Below, in pieces: positions 22,032-32,297 of a DNA stretch of 64,000 nt. The position numbers were made by a program, and so were the translations under genes. Position 1 is the stretch's first letter, and the number at the start of each line of letters is the position of its first letter. This stretch comes from Spirodela intermedia (Eukaryota > Streptophyta > Magnoliopsida > Alismatales > Araceae). The notes beneath the pieces are model-generated. The model had not been told where the DNA came from. It made no database searches and worked only from the letters and a program-made list of their open reading frames with translations. The stretch spans positions 2,675,501 through 2,739,500 of the forward strand of contig LR746278.1 of NCBI GenBank assembly GCA_902729315.2, in the 5' to 3' direction.

Positions 22032-23933
22032 AATAAGTCTTCATTATCATAAATTAATAATAAATAAATAATATAGTTTTAACCTTAAATCATGATAAAT
22101 AAACTTATATTTGTGTTAAATTATGAAAAGTAATTTCTAGTTGGTTAATGTGATTTTTGGTTAATTATGTGATTTTATATGAATTTCTACAATTTTTATA
22201 ATCTTATTTTTGAGATAAATAAAGAAAAAATAAAATAAAAAATATAAAAAGGGGGAAGGGGGGGGGAACTTATCAGCCAGCCAGCCTGCAAGCAATTAAA
22301 AAATATAGTTGAGTGAAATCACAAGTAGGACTCAAACATCTATGGGTGATTGATTAGGACACATATGCGTCACTCCCCTTCCACGTCATCAATGGCCAGT
22401 CATGTATAGGGCAAGGAGTGGTCGTATACACATGAGAAAGAAACTCATTGATTCTCAAATCTCACATTAATATATATTTGTCCCAAAATTCAACATATAA
22501 CTAATGTGGTACTAAACTCGCATCACACCTTCTCCAAAATATTTTTTATTATTTTAATACTAAAAATATTCTTTATCTATAACAATGAGAAACTATGATG
22601 ATGTCACTATATAGGTATTCGAGAACTTATTTTCCTCTCTCTCATATAGATAGGTGACCAACGAGGGTTCAAAATCTATTAGAACCAACATTCATATTTT
22701 TATCTGATTAAATCGTGAATTTCCTATGGATCGTTGGTGAATTATTAAGTTGTCAAAATCACTCAATCATCAGCAAAAAGCTCGTTAGTGTAATTCGTGA
22801 AGTATCATTATTAAATTTATTGAATAATTTATGATAAAAAAGTTATAAATCTATCAAGTAAATCATATTTGATTGATCAACAAATAAGTTATTGTCCAAA
22901 AGAGGACGATCTGCCATAAGATGAGTCACCTTCTAAGAGCATACCAAATGTGATGAAGAGCTTCTTCTTATTGTGAAGACTTGAGGATAAACTCCCTAAC
23001 ACGTGTCCCACCTCTATTCAGCTCTTTTTTATTAGGTGACAATCACTAAAGAGTTGCAAAGTAGTTATTTTTTTGCCTCGCCGAGTGAGAGCTGTCGAGG
23101 ATGATTCAATGACTCATTTCATTTATCTCTAGACTTCGTAAGAAGATCTAGAAATTACCTACATCATTTTTATCTAAGAAGAGCTTTTAAGGATGTGGAC
23201 ATTACATGACAATCCTCTCAAATGCTCAAGATTCTAGTGCATCGCCGACGCATCCCTGCCACAATGTCGAAACTTTATTTTATTATTTTTTAACTAATTT
23301 AACTTCCACTATCATTTTGTGGACTTTAAAAAGAGATATAAAAAATCATCCATATCTAAAAAGAACCTTTGAGGCTGTGGACATCGTTCGATGATCCTCC
23401 CAAACACACTAAATTCTGGCGATTGTTGTTGTAAGGTTGAAACTCTATTTAGATATTTTGTATGATTTAAAATTTTCAAACTACTCTTCATTCAATTACA
23501 ATTCTTTGGGCTTTTACAGATCTTAATTTGACTAATTAAATCATATGTAATCACTTATGTAAAAATCATCAGTCAAAACTTTGTTTCTACTCAATTTGCA
23601 TTTTGTCAAGCATTGACATCATCTTAACGTCCGCACCTTTATTTATTTATTTTGTAAATTATAAATATCTTTTATTTTCATTTCTTAGTCTAAACCTCAT
23701 AAAAAATTATATTCCTTTGAGATTTTTTTTGAAATATTACCTGATATTATATTACATCTCTATAATCGACCTAATTTTTGAAAACTATTTTTAGAATTTT
23801 TACTAAATTTTAATTAATATATTTGTTTAGAAATACTTTTAAATATTTAAAATTAATATTTTCTAATTTTATAAATTTTAAATTTGCATGATTTATTATA
23901 CAACAACTAAGTCACGTCAAACAACCCATACCT
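22032..23933. repeat. Dispersed repeat family X, right copy, nested in copia gag
   Basis: This 1902-bp insertion is bounded by AGTAAT on both sides (22026-22031 and 23934-23939), which looks like a target-site duplication. Removing it rejoins the two parts of copia gag (…KVKLL and the TRMSLHLKG… part). Its reverse complement is collinear with 13207-14852. It has no terminal inverted repeats and does not start TG or end CA, so its class is unclear. No protein-coding frame of note was seen. Confidence 0.8.
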
Positions 23934-24097
23934 AGTAATTTAACTTTGTTGAGGACTAAACGGTTACCAATCTGAGTAGATTGCTCAATTCCTTTCACTC
24001 TTCCAATAACTGCAAGATTGTGAGAAGAACCTTTTTCCCTTTGCAAAGCCATTGCCGTTGATAATGATCATTGAATCATAAATACTCTAATACCAAT

Positions 24098-24624
24098 TGA
24101 GGATTTACCTTTACAATCCTAGAAAATGTTAAGAAGAATATTCAAGAGAGAAAGAAAATCAAGATCCACCCCCTTTGTGTTCTCCGCATAGGTCCTTATA
24201 AGGGACCAGGTTGTACACCTTGTAGAGTAATGTCATTAAAGTAGTTACCAGTTGACAGCTGCCTTCATGGCAGCATCATGACCGTAATAAGCCCTTATAA
24301 ATGGTCGTGATTAAAAGAGACAAGAAGAAGAGAGAAAGTTCAAAATTAAAAATAAAAATTGAGAAATAAATGTAGATATTCAGTTTCATTGCGGCATTTT
24401 AACAATTTTACAATGTAGATTTCATGGCAGCATCATGACCATAATAACCCCTTATGAATGGTCGTGATTAAAAGAGACAAGAAGAAAAGAGAAAGTTCAA
24501 AATTAAAAATAAAAATTAATAAATAAATGTAGATATTCAGTTTCATTGCGGCATTTTAACAATTTTACAATGTAGATTTCATGGCTCCAATTTTTTTATT
24601 GATTTTGCATGCTCATCTCCAACA
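24098..24624 (-). repeat. Copia 5' LTR with internal 157-bp tandem duplication
   Basis: The LTR begins TGAGGATTTACC and ends CATCTCCAACA. Inside it, 24264-24420 and 24421-24577 are tandem copies (period 157 bp) that share TTCATGGCAGCATCATGACC and GTAGATATTCAGTTTCATTG. A third partial start (TTCATGG) lies at 24578. The partner LTR has a single unit, so the duplication happened after insertion or during the last replication. Confidence 0.85.
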
Positions 24625-24829
24625 TTCCCTACCATTGACCACAAGGGCTCTGGCACCTACCAATATCACCTTTGGTGTGTAGAACCAGCCCATGTCGGCA
24701 TTTGTCACCTTCATGTTCATAGTTTCCCTCTAGTAGGAAGAGGAAGATCGAATGTAACACTAGAGTTTTTTAAGATTTATGCAATTATTCTTTCTGGGAA
24801 GATGCATTGATTGTCTCTTCTATACCCCA
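24625..24829 (+). pseudogene. Receptor-like kinase pseudogene, part 2, and its 3' flank
   Basis: After the target duplication the frame resumes as CCTACCATTGACCAC, matching the intact kinase's VDLLAIDHD region. AACCAGCCCATGTCGGCATTTG follows, matching the intact AACCGGCCCATGTCGGCGTACT near codon 427. The end (…TAGTAGGAAGAGGAAGATC) parallels the intact GTAGGTAGAGGGAGATC. This confirms the copia landed inside a kinase copy. Confidence 0.8.
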
Positions 24830-25720
24830 AAAGACTTCCTTCTTTGCCTTCTAGATGTCAAGAGTTGGAAATAGAGACCCTCCCCCCATGTCTTCTATGG
24901 GCCACGGATCTTAATTTTAATTTTCTCCATGCCCAAAGGATGTGGCATTTGTTTCCTACACACTGGAGGAGGTAGAGAGAGAAAGAGAGAGCTGAAGAAA
25001 TCTTGGGTTATACATGGTGTTCTCCACAGCCGCGACCTCCCATCTGGAGGTTCCTCTCTTGCTGAGAAATTATTTGCCCTCAAAAGCGATCAATTGTGTG
25101 GCATCTCTTAGATCCACATTCTGTTCGTCTAATGTTATCGAAGATCTTATCTGTCTCCTTCCTTCCACACAGATTTCTTTCTGTCCCACGCATTTGTGAT
25201 TAGTTGACTATATGGATTTAGCCTGCAAACATTTTCTCACTTCATATAATGGGTGTTTGCATTCATCCCATCGTCAAGAATCAATTTCCTCATTGATCTC
25301 TGATCTAGACGTTTTATTACCTTCTATGATTGATCCTCATGGTTCTCCACTTTCTCTCTCTAAATAGTGATCAATACCCTCCTTCATTTGCAAGTCTGAA
25401 GAATGACTGATGTCGAACAAATTAAACCCCTCATGTTTGACAATGGAATAGGATGGATAAAGGTACAATGTTGGATAAAGAATCTTTATCTCTAGTCTCA
25501 AGTTGGTCGTCTCCACTATCGTAGGAAGTGGATTGATGATTCCCAGCGATAAATCATAGATGTTCATCCCAGAAATCGGGCTATTTATTTACATCACAAC
25601 TATCATCCATGATGGATTACCCTATTTTTCTCAGTAGACTCCACTACATATGTATACGTATAAACATAGATGAAAATCCAAATTTTTTGTTTCCTATACC
25701 AAGATGATGCCTATTATTCT
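24830..25720. repeat. Segmental duplication: spacer, copy B
   Basis: This is the second copy of the spacer at 15716-16690, again following a kinase 3' end and leading into an actin copy. It includes a GAGAGA tract and CCCACGCATTTGTGATTAG. The matching 3' flank of the intact kinase (30198-30345) makes a third, partial copy. Confidence 0.8.
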
Positions 25721-25777
25721 TGGAAACCTTAACCTCCTCAAAATCAAGGAAGAAGGTAGTTCCTTGAACATATTTTG

Positions 25778-25780
<3 letters not shown>

Positions 25781-25843
<63 letters not shown>
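25781..25843. repeat. (CT)n microsatellite
   Basis: An uninterrupted CT run of about 62 bp lies just upstream of the actin relic, among the longest simple repeats in the window. Confidence 0.9.
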
Positions 25844-25846
<3 letters not shown>

Positions 25847-25982
25847 TTCTCTCTCGTTGTCTCCCCTCTCTTCTCTTCTCTCTCTTGGTCTAGAGAGCAC
25901 ATCTAAATGATGAGGATCTAGAGGTGGGAATTGTGCCGTTATTCTAGAGATTTACTCACAGTTGGGTCTCTGGCGTCTTCAG

Positions 25983-28113
25983 GTAGGGTTCGCTGGAAAC
26001 GACTCGCCCATTGCCATCTTCCCCAGCGTAGTTAGGTGCCCTGGCCACACTGGTGAGATGATCGCATGGGCGAGAAGGACACCTACGTAGGCGATGAGGC
26101 GCATTCAAAGAGCAAAAATTTGACCCTCAAATACCCCATCGAGCATGGCATCATCACCAAGTAGGACGGCATGGAGAAGATCTGACACCACACCTTCAAT
26201 AATGAGCTCTGAACGACCCTCGAAGAGCAACCAATTCTCCTCACCAAGGCCCCGCTCAATCCCAAGGCCAACCGAGAGAAGACGACCCAGACAATTTTCA
26301 AGATGTTCAACATTCTAGCCATTTACGCCGCCAACCAGGCTATGCTCTCCTCTACGCAAGCGGCTACACAACAGGTGAGCAAGCCATGTCCTCTGTTTCC
26401 TTCCCATAATGCTTGACTAATACTCAATTTCCTCTATTTTTTTGGGATCAATGATCGGTTGTTATCTCCAGCTTCACTGATTTGACGTGCATTTTTTAGT
26501 GCAATAACAACTATACTTTGGCCATATCATGTACAGGGCATTGCACAACTGTGGTTCAACATAGTAACACGATGATTTGACCATGAAACATTTTAGAATA
26601 GTAAAGCTGTCGTCTAATATTTCTATGAAAAATGACAAGTTTCACAAATGGGTTTTATTTAATATTTTACCAGCATAGGATCGTGTTTTTTGGTGATATT
26701 TTTCTGTGAAATAACAGCAAATAAAGTGCCTCATTTTTATTCTTGACCAATATTTGTTACAATAAATTTGTGCACACTCAGTTCCTGCTTGTTCTTGATT
26801 CTTCTCGGCCCCATGCATCCATATGGATTGCATTCATGCGTGCAGACATCGTGCTTGACTCCGGTGACAACGTCACACATGCAGTCTCCATCCTCGAAGG
26901 TGATGTCCAGCCTCACGCCATCCTCCGCCTGGACCTCTGTAAGGGTGACTTGGTCATCCTTCATTTAGCAAGGCCCGTGTGGGCCACATCTCTCTTTATT
27001 GGGCTTTCACTTATGATTGTTTTATATCCAAAAAATAGTTTAGTTCAACCGTTTTTCTGTAACCTGTATTTCAAGGGAGCTCGAGGAGAGAGAAATGTAA
27101 AAGGAAATAGACAAATCTAAGGCACATGAAATCTAATCCTCTCCAATGTCTACAAAAGGAGTTATGACATCATCTCCCTCATTTTTTCTCTCTCCTCCAC
27201 TGGTGACTGATATTACTACTTTATTAACTTTGTTTCTACTACATTTTATTCTTTAGACCTTGTCATTACTCTTTTCTCTATTAGTTTATTAATTGTGAGG
27301 CGTATTTATCCTCTTCATACCACAGTGATCAAAGTCTTACTTTATTATAGCTCATTCTACATTTTCATTATTATTTATATATTGGAAGACTTGCTAGACT
27401 TGTACTCTTAAGTTTTCGCTAGATTGACAAGTCAATTCAGGCCCATTAAGAAGCTATTTCAAGCACTATTTTCTAATAACCTTGCTGTTCGGGACCTGAC
27501 AGACGCCCTAGTGAAGATGCTGAAATAGTGCGGCTACTCCACCACGACGGCGGAGCGTCAGATCGTGAGGGACATGAAGGAGAAGCTGGCCTACATCGCG
27601 CTCGACTATGAGCAGGAGCTGAAGACCGCTAGGACCAGCTCCAATGTCGAGAAGAACTACGAGCTGCCGGACGGGAAGGCCATCACCGTCGGCGCCAAGC
27701 AGTTCGACTACCCCGAGGTCCTTTTTCGCCCGGCAATGATTGGCATGGACGGCCCCGGCATACACGAAATCATCAACAACTACATTTGGGTCGACCATGT
27801 TTCCCGGCGTTGACCACAGGATAAGCAAGGAGATCACGGCGCTGTCGCACAGCAGCATAACAATCAAAGTGATCGCACCGCCGGAAAGGAAGTACAGTAT
27901 CTGGGTTGGGGGCTCCATCTTGGCCTCCCTCGGCACCTTCCAAGATGTACGTACTGAATACACCCTTCAAAACGGGATCCTTTGCTCTGTCCTTGTCGTT
28001 GTAGTTTGGATTCCTCCGGGTCTCACAACCAGCGGCTGCTATCCCAGATGTGCATCTCGAAGGCGGAGTACGACGAGTCGGCCCCTTCGATTGTGCACGA
28101 CAAATGCATATGA
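25983..28113 (+). pseudogene. Actin pseudogene with retained introns, copy B
   Basis: Exon-like blocks: 25983-26374 begins at the usual actin exon-2 acceptor (VGFAGNDSPIAIFPSVV) and continues [15 protein letters not shown] and LKYPIEHGI. The block 26846 to about 26965 reads IVLDSGDNVTHAVSILEGD. The block at about 27490-27946 reads DLTDALVKMLK, a stop, then [19 protein letters not shown]. The final exon is 28048-28113 ([20 protein letters not shown]). The introns at the conserved plant actin positions (before IVLDSG and before MWISK) are kept, so this is not a processed copy. Stops replace two Trp codons and an Arg codon in the first block. The MKCDVDIRKDLYG block is missing and the frame shifts near 27800. 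About 0.5 kb of AT-rich DNA splits the DLAGRDLTD segment. Exon 1 was not found. It lies about 650 bp upstream of the kinase, the same order as copy A. Confidence 0.85.
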
Positions 28114-28429
28114 GCGAGAAAGAGAGAGAGAGATCTGGGACCTACGTTGAATTTAACTGTCTTTAGTACGAACAGTGACCTTCATTTTGTCTACTCTTGA
28201 TATGCTCGAATAGTTTGACTTCTCGAAACTCCGATCTGTATTCAGCCGAGACTTTGGGTTGCGAAGGGACTCACAAGGGCCTCACCTAAGAGCCCCAAAC
28301 TTCCCTGCCGAACTCACTGCTCCGCCTTCAAAATGGACCGCACACTCTCTTGACTCAGGACTCGGAGTCGCTTTGACCGCTTCGGGCCTCTAAAAGTCAA
28401 CGGTGATGATACATGGCCCTCCGATTCGA

Positions 28430-28441
28430 TGACGTCACGTG
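28430..28441 (+). promoter_or_regulatory. Composite bZIP site TGACGTCACGTG upstream of the kinase
   Basis: TGACGTCA (C-box/CRE-like) overlaps CACGTG (G-box), 323 bp upstream of the kinase start. A W-box-like AAGTCAACGG is 40 bp further upstream (about 28394). Such sites bind bZIP (TGA, HY5, ABF classes) and WRKY factors. Activity here is inferred. Confidence 0.4.
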
Positions 28442-28763
28442 AACGGCCGCATCCTTCCTGATGACTTTTCAACGGAGTCGGTAGGAACCGGTCGTCCATA
28501 CCCGGTGGGTGTGATGCAGCCGCTGTGGGGGAGGAATTAATTACAAGCAAATGCTGCGAGGCTGGCTTCCAAGTGATCGACGGCGGAAACCAGTGCACAA
28601 CGAATGCGCCCAAAGTCAGCCCCAATCAGCCCCGTCGTCTCGGGATCTCATCCTTCCCGGGAAGAAGAAGAAGAAGATCCATCGGCGGCGAGGTAGAAGA
28701 AGATTCATCTTTCGCGTCGATTTCTCCCGCGGCGATGGTGCAGGGTAGTATCAGCTGCTGACG

Positions 28764-30092
28764 ATGAAGGTGAAGACGGGGAAGGTCCTTGCGGGGGCTG
28801 TAGCCGTGTCCCTACTCATCCTCCTGCTGATCCTCTGGCTATGCTTCGGCTTCACCAAGGCCTTCTTCATCTTCGCTGGGATCGACTCGGCGGCCATCCT
28901 CGCCATCTTCATCTGGGCTATGTTCAAGTACTCCTCCCTCGACCGCCGCCTGTCGATGGCACGCCGGACGGCCCTTGATGGCGAGGAGCTCCGCCTGCAG
29001 TACAGTATCCTCCGCAAGGTCGCCGGCCTGCCGACCCTCTTCCGCTACGAGCAGCTCGAAGCCGCCACCGATGGCTTCCGCGCCGTCCTCGGAAAGGGCT
29101 CCTCCGCCTCCGTTTTCAAGGGCATCCTCGACGACGGCACTGCCGTCGCCGTGAAGCGCATCGACGGGCAAGAACACGGCGAGGAAGAATTCCGAGCGGA
29201 GGTCACTGCGCTGGCCTCCGTGCAGCACCTCAACCTGGTGAGGCTCCTCGGCTACTGCTTGGTCCCCCGTGGGCCACGCTTCCTCGTCTACGAGTTCATC
29301 GAGAACGGGTCTCTCGACAGTTGGATCTTCTCCGGCGACAGCGGCAGAAGCACCTCCGCCGCCCAGCGGTTGCTCCCGTGGGAGCAGAGATGCGCGGTGG
29401 CTCTGGACGTGGCCCGGGCCCTCGCCTACTTGCACCATGACTGCCGATCGAGGGTCCTCCATCTTGACGTGAAACCGGAGAACATCCTGCTGGACGAGGT
29501 CTTCCGCGCCTGCGTGGCCGATTTCGGGCTGTCGAAGCTGATGAGCAGGGACGAGAGCCGAGTGGTGACCACCGTGCGGGGGACGCGTGGGTATTTGGCG
29601 CCGGAGTGGCTTCTCGAGAGCGGCGTGTCGGAGAAGTCCGACGTCTACAGCTACGGTATGGTACTGCTGGAGATCGTAGGCGGGCGGCGCAACGTGCGGC
29701 TCGTCGGCGACGGGCCGGCGTCGCAGAGGAAGTGGTCGTATTTTCCTAGGATCGTGGCGGAGAAGGTACGGCAGGGAAGGGAGATGGAGGTGGTGGACGA
29801 GAGGCTGCCGGCAGGGGAGGTGGAGGAGAACCAGGTGAAGGCGATGCTATACGTGGCGCTGTGGTGCATCCAGGAGAAGCCCACGCTGCGGCCGACGATG
29901 GCGAGGGTCGTGGACATGCTCTCCGGGAGGGCTCCCGTGGAGGCACCGCCCGAGACAGAGATGGTGGTGGTGGACCTTCTCGCCATCGACCACGATGACG
30001 CCGGCGACTCGGCGGCGGCGCCACCGCACGCCGGCCAAAACCGGCCCATGTCGGCGTACTTTGCCTCCCTGTCCACATTGTCCCCCCGGTAG
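28764..30092 (+). CDS. Receptor-like protein kinase, At5g20050 type
   Basis: A single exon of 442 aa. Two hydrophobic segments (about 8-30 and 33-54) replace a ligand-binding ectodomain. YSILRKVAGLPTLFRYEQLE leads into the kinase domain (about 103-390). The glycine loop is GKGSSASV (110-117), with Ala in place of the third Gly. The ATP lysine is K131 (VAVKR). The catalytic loop is HLDVKPEN (233-240), Leu instead of Arg before Asp, so it is a non-RD kinase. Then come DFG (253-255), GTRGYLAPE (273-281) and a conserved tail ending VVVDLLAIDHDD…LSPR. The length and tail match the Arabidopsis protein annotated as probable receptor-like kinase At5g20050. It is predicted to phosphorylate Ser/Thr at a membrane; the ligand and pathway are unknown. 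It is the only intact member of the local duplicated units, and its GC content is far higher than the relics'. Confidence 0.92.
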   Translation: MKVKTGKVLAGAVAVSLLILLLILWLCFGFTKAFFIFAGIDSAAILAIFIWAMFKYSSLDRRLSMARRTALDGEELRLQYSILRKVAGLPTLFRYEQLEAATDGFRAVLGKGSSASVFKGILDDGTAVAVKRIDGQEHGEEEFRAEVTALASVQHLNLVRLLGYCLVPRGPRFLVYEFIENGSLDSWIFSGDSGRSTSAAQRLLPWEQRCAVALDVARALAYLHHDCRSRVLHLDVKPENILLDEVFRACVADFGLSKLMSRDESRVVTTVRGTRGYLAPEWLLESGVSEKSDVYSYGMVLLEIVGGRRNVRLVGDGPASQRKWSYFPRIVAEKVRQGREMEVVDERLPAGEVEENQVKAMLYVALWCIQEKPTLRPTMARVVDMLSGRAPVEAPPETEMVVVDLLAIDHDDAGDSAAAPPHAGQNRPMSAYFASLSTLSPR

Positions 30093-30197
30093 GTAGAGGG
30101 AGATCAAAATTAACAGTATAATATTTATTTTATTTTTTCGCGATTTTTTTTCCAGGAGGACGCGTTATCCGTCTATTCTGTACGCGATAAAGCTCCA

Positions 30198-30345
30198 TTC
30201 TTTGGCTTCTAGATCTCAACAGCTGCCAGCAGAGACCCACCCCTCGGTGATTCCATGGCCCATAGATCAGAATTTCCCAAGTACCCCCAGGATGTGGCGT
30301 TCCTTACCCACTTGAGGACAGACGAAGGAGAGAGAGAGAGAGAGG
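30198..30345. repeat. Segmental duplication: kinase 3' flank, partial third copy
   Basis: TTCTTTGGCTTCTAGATCTCAACAG, GGCCCATAGATCAGAATTT, GGATGTGGCGTTCC and the GAGAGA tract parallel 15770-15915 and 24835-24985. Similarity stops at the GA tract, so this marks the right edge of the duplicated array. Confidence 0.7.
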
Positions 30346-32297
30346 GTCCTTAGGCTCCAATGTTATTTAATGAGTGTAGTCCCCGATAGAAAATCTCGGC
30401 GAGCCCAACTTCCAACCTCTTTCCTCTAGGTCGGACGCGACCCCTGAAAGTGAGGTGGAATTGGGACCCCAGCAACCACAGACGGGCACGTGGTCAAGGC
30501 TTTTAAGCAGGGGCGAGTTAGGGCTGGGGCCTCATAAGTTGGCCCGGAGAGAGAAATTGACCTCACTTGGAGCCCAGTCTCTATCCCCAAGACGGGTTGG
30601 AAGAGCCACGTCTCCGCTTCGCAAGCCCCATGGAAGGGGCCCAGCCCATTGACTTTTACGAAAGGCTACGTGGGCTTTTGAACTGGTGAAAGTTTCAACG
30701 CTCATGCTGAAAACAGCGACCCAACACACTTTTCCCGAGATTCACCAGCGCGGATAAGCATGACCCGTAGAGCCGGGTCAAACCCACCCTCGGGCAATCT
30801 GATGCTCTTATTCAATCATTAGAACATTGTCCAAAAAGGGGACATTATTTTCCATATTTGCATAGTTTTAGAGTCTGGAGCACAGAATGCGCGGACCAAC
30901 GAGGACATTTTCGGCATACCAAGTCTTCTTGACGATCAAATGGTTCAAGATCCAGAGTCAATCTTTACTAGATTATAATGCTTCTTTCGGCTCTGCATTG
31001 AGCATCCGCAGTTAATATCTGAGAATGATGTTGCCTCATCTCTCCAAGACAGAATGCCGATGATTGGACAAGGCAGTAGGACCCACGAGCACAATTTTCC
31101 TGGACCATATAAAATGCGCCTGGCGTGCTCAATCTAGCAATGTCGGGCCATTTTTTTAATAAACAGTCTCTAAACTCGACGAGAGAGAAGATAAAGAATC
31201 GGACGCCTACATGACGGGTTGCCGACTCACCTAGCGGCTCTCATGCCTCCACTTGCCCTCCAGCCTGGCTATTATTCTTGAGTCGACTTATTATTAAAAA
31301 AAAATACTCACTATCAAAAGTCTAGATTATGCTTTGTGATGATTCCATCATAGCCCACATTCGGCTAAGTCTAGCTAGAGAGAGAGAGAGAGGCGGTGAC
31401 TTTGGCCGGGCTATACCCACACCCAGTGAAACCCATAAATCATGGAGGTGAACTGGTCTTCTATAAACCATGGAGAGAGATCCTCGGAGCTCCTGACTTC
31501 CACTGGGTTTCACAGTCATGAGGTAGCCGGACACTTTCAGTCCATTTTGGGAAACTCACAGGCTGGACGGGGCCCCTCTCCTGATCACGGAAGCATTCCA
31601 CTCCAGGATCTGAAGGCATTGTGGCTCGGGTGGGGGCATTGGGAGATAAAAAGAGGAAGATCTCAGTCTCTGGGTTTGACACCGATTTGGGCACCAGACA
31701 ATGGTGCATGGGTTCTCAACGACTGTGGGTGAGAACTGTGATTCTTGATAGTGTGGATGAGCATTGGTGCCTCCAAGTTCTCTATCAGCCCCAGATCTCA
31801 TAAAAAAACCAGGTTTTTATCGGGCTTCTGAGCTCAGGACATACCAACATCAGCACACCGAGACATTATGAAACCGGGGAATCATTTCCAATGAGCATGA
31901 GAAACCCGAGATTGCACAATCGCTGAGAGCAAAGTCAAAACATGAGGCAATGGCAAAGGTTTCATGTGGGGAGCTCATCCACTTATCTAACTAAAGAGGG
32001 GGCGAAAATTCATATGATGCTGTTTTCAGGGTCATTAATGAACTGCCGATGTGAACCTTTCTTTCTAGGAGTAACCATCTAAATCATAGATGAAACATGT
32101 ATAAGAGAAAGGCATAAGCTCAGGAAGAACACCTGCTCTGGGGAGTGCGCCGAGTGAATCCATGGACTGCTCAGCAGACACCCCACCTTCTGAGTCTGAA
32201 ATATAGAGGGCCTTATGCACAAAGACTGAAGGGGGTGAGGAGCAATCCTGGGAGGAAACATGTACCTTGGAGAGGATGAGGATTATACAGGCTTCAT
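30346..32297. other. Intergenic region between kinase and CXC gene
   Basis: No supported gene. The right end (about 32040-32297) is probably the 3' UTR of the TSO1-like gene. Overlapping frames near 31440-31800 lack any recognisable domain and run on both strands. Confidence 0.5.

Larger units (their letters stand above)
17776..24624 (-). mobile_element. Decayed Ty1/copia LTR retrotransposon, with a nested insertion
   Basis: The direct LTRs are 17776-18127 (3' LTR) and 24098-24624 (5' LTR), beginning TG and ending CA (CG in the left copy). The primer binding site TGGTATTAGAG, complementary to initiator-Met tRNA, is at 24085-24095, 2 nt inside the 5' LTR. A purine tract (AAAGAGGAG) abuts the 3' LTR. 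In element order, gag starts near 24052 (MALQREKGSSHN). It resumes after the nested repeat at about 22030-21600, then a zinc knuckle CYNC…H…C with an internal stop (about 21290-21345). Then come a GAG-pre-integrase-like region (21121-20756), an integrase core with TDQGGEF (20517-20284), RT with YVDN in place of YVDD (about 19170-18982), and RNase H (18502-18236). Multiple stops and frameshifts make it inactive. Target duplications are TTCCT (17771-17775) and TTCCC (24625-24629). Confidence 0.9.

Noticed and set aside
13207-23933. Inverted 1.6-1.9 kb arms read as the LTRs or terminal inverted repeats of one large element
   Set aside because: The copia inside has its own direct LTRs (17776 and 24098), PBS and target duplication. 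The right arm is a nested insertion with its own flanks, and the left arm lies outside the copia.
25983-28113. A functional actin gene
   Set aside because: In-frame stops, a deleted MKCDVDIRKDLYG segment, a frameshift and an insertion are all present, and exon 1 is absent.
28839-30107. Long antisense frames (up to 207 aa) over the kinase gene
   Set aside because: They are shadows of a GC-rich, codon-biased exon. The plus-strand frame has complete kinase motifs.
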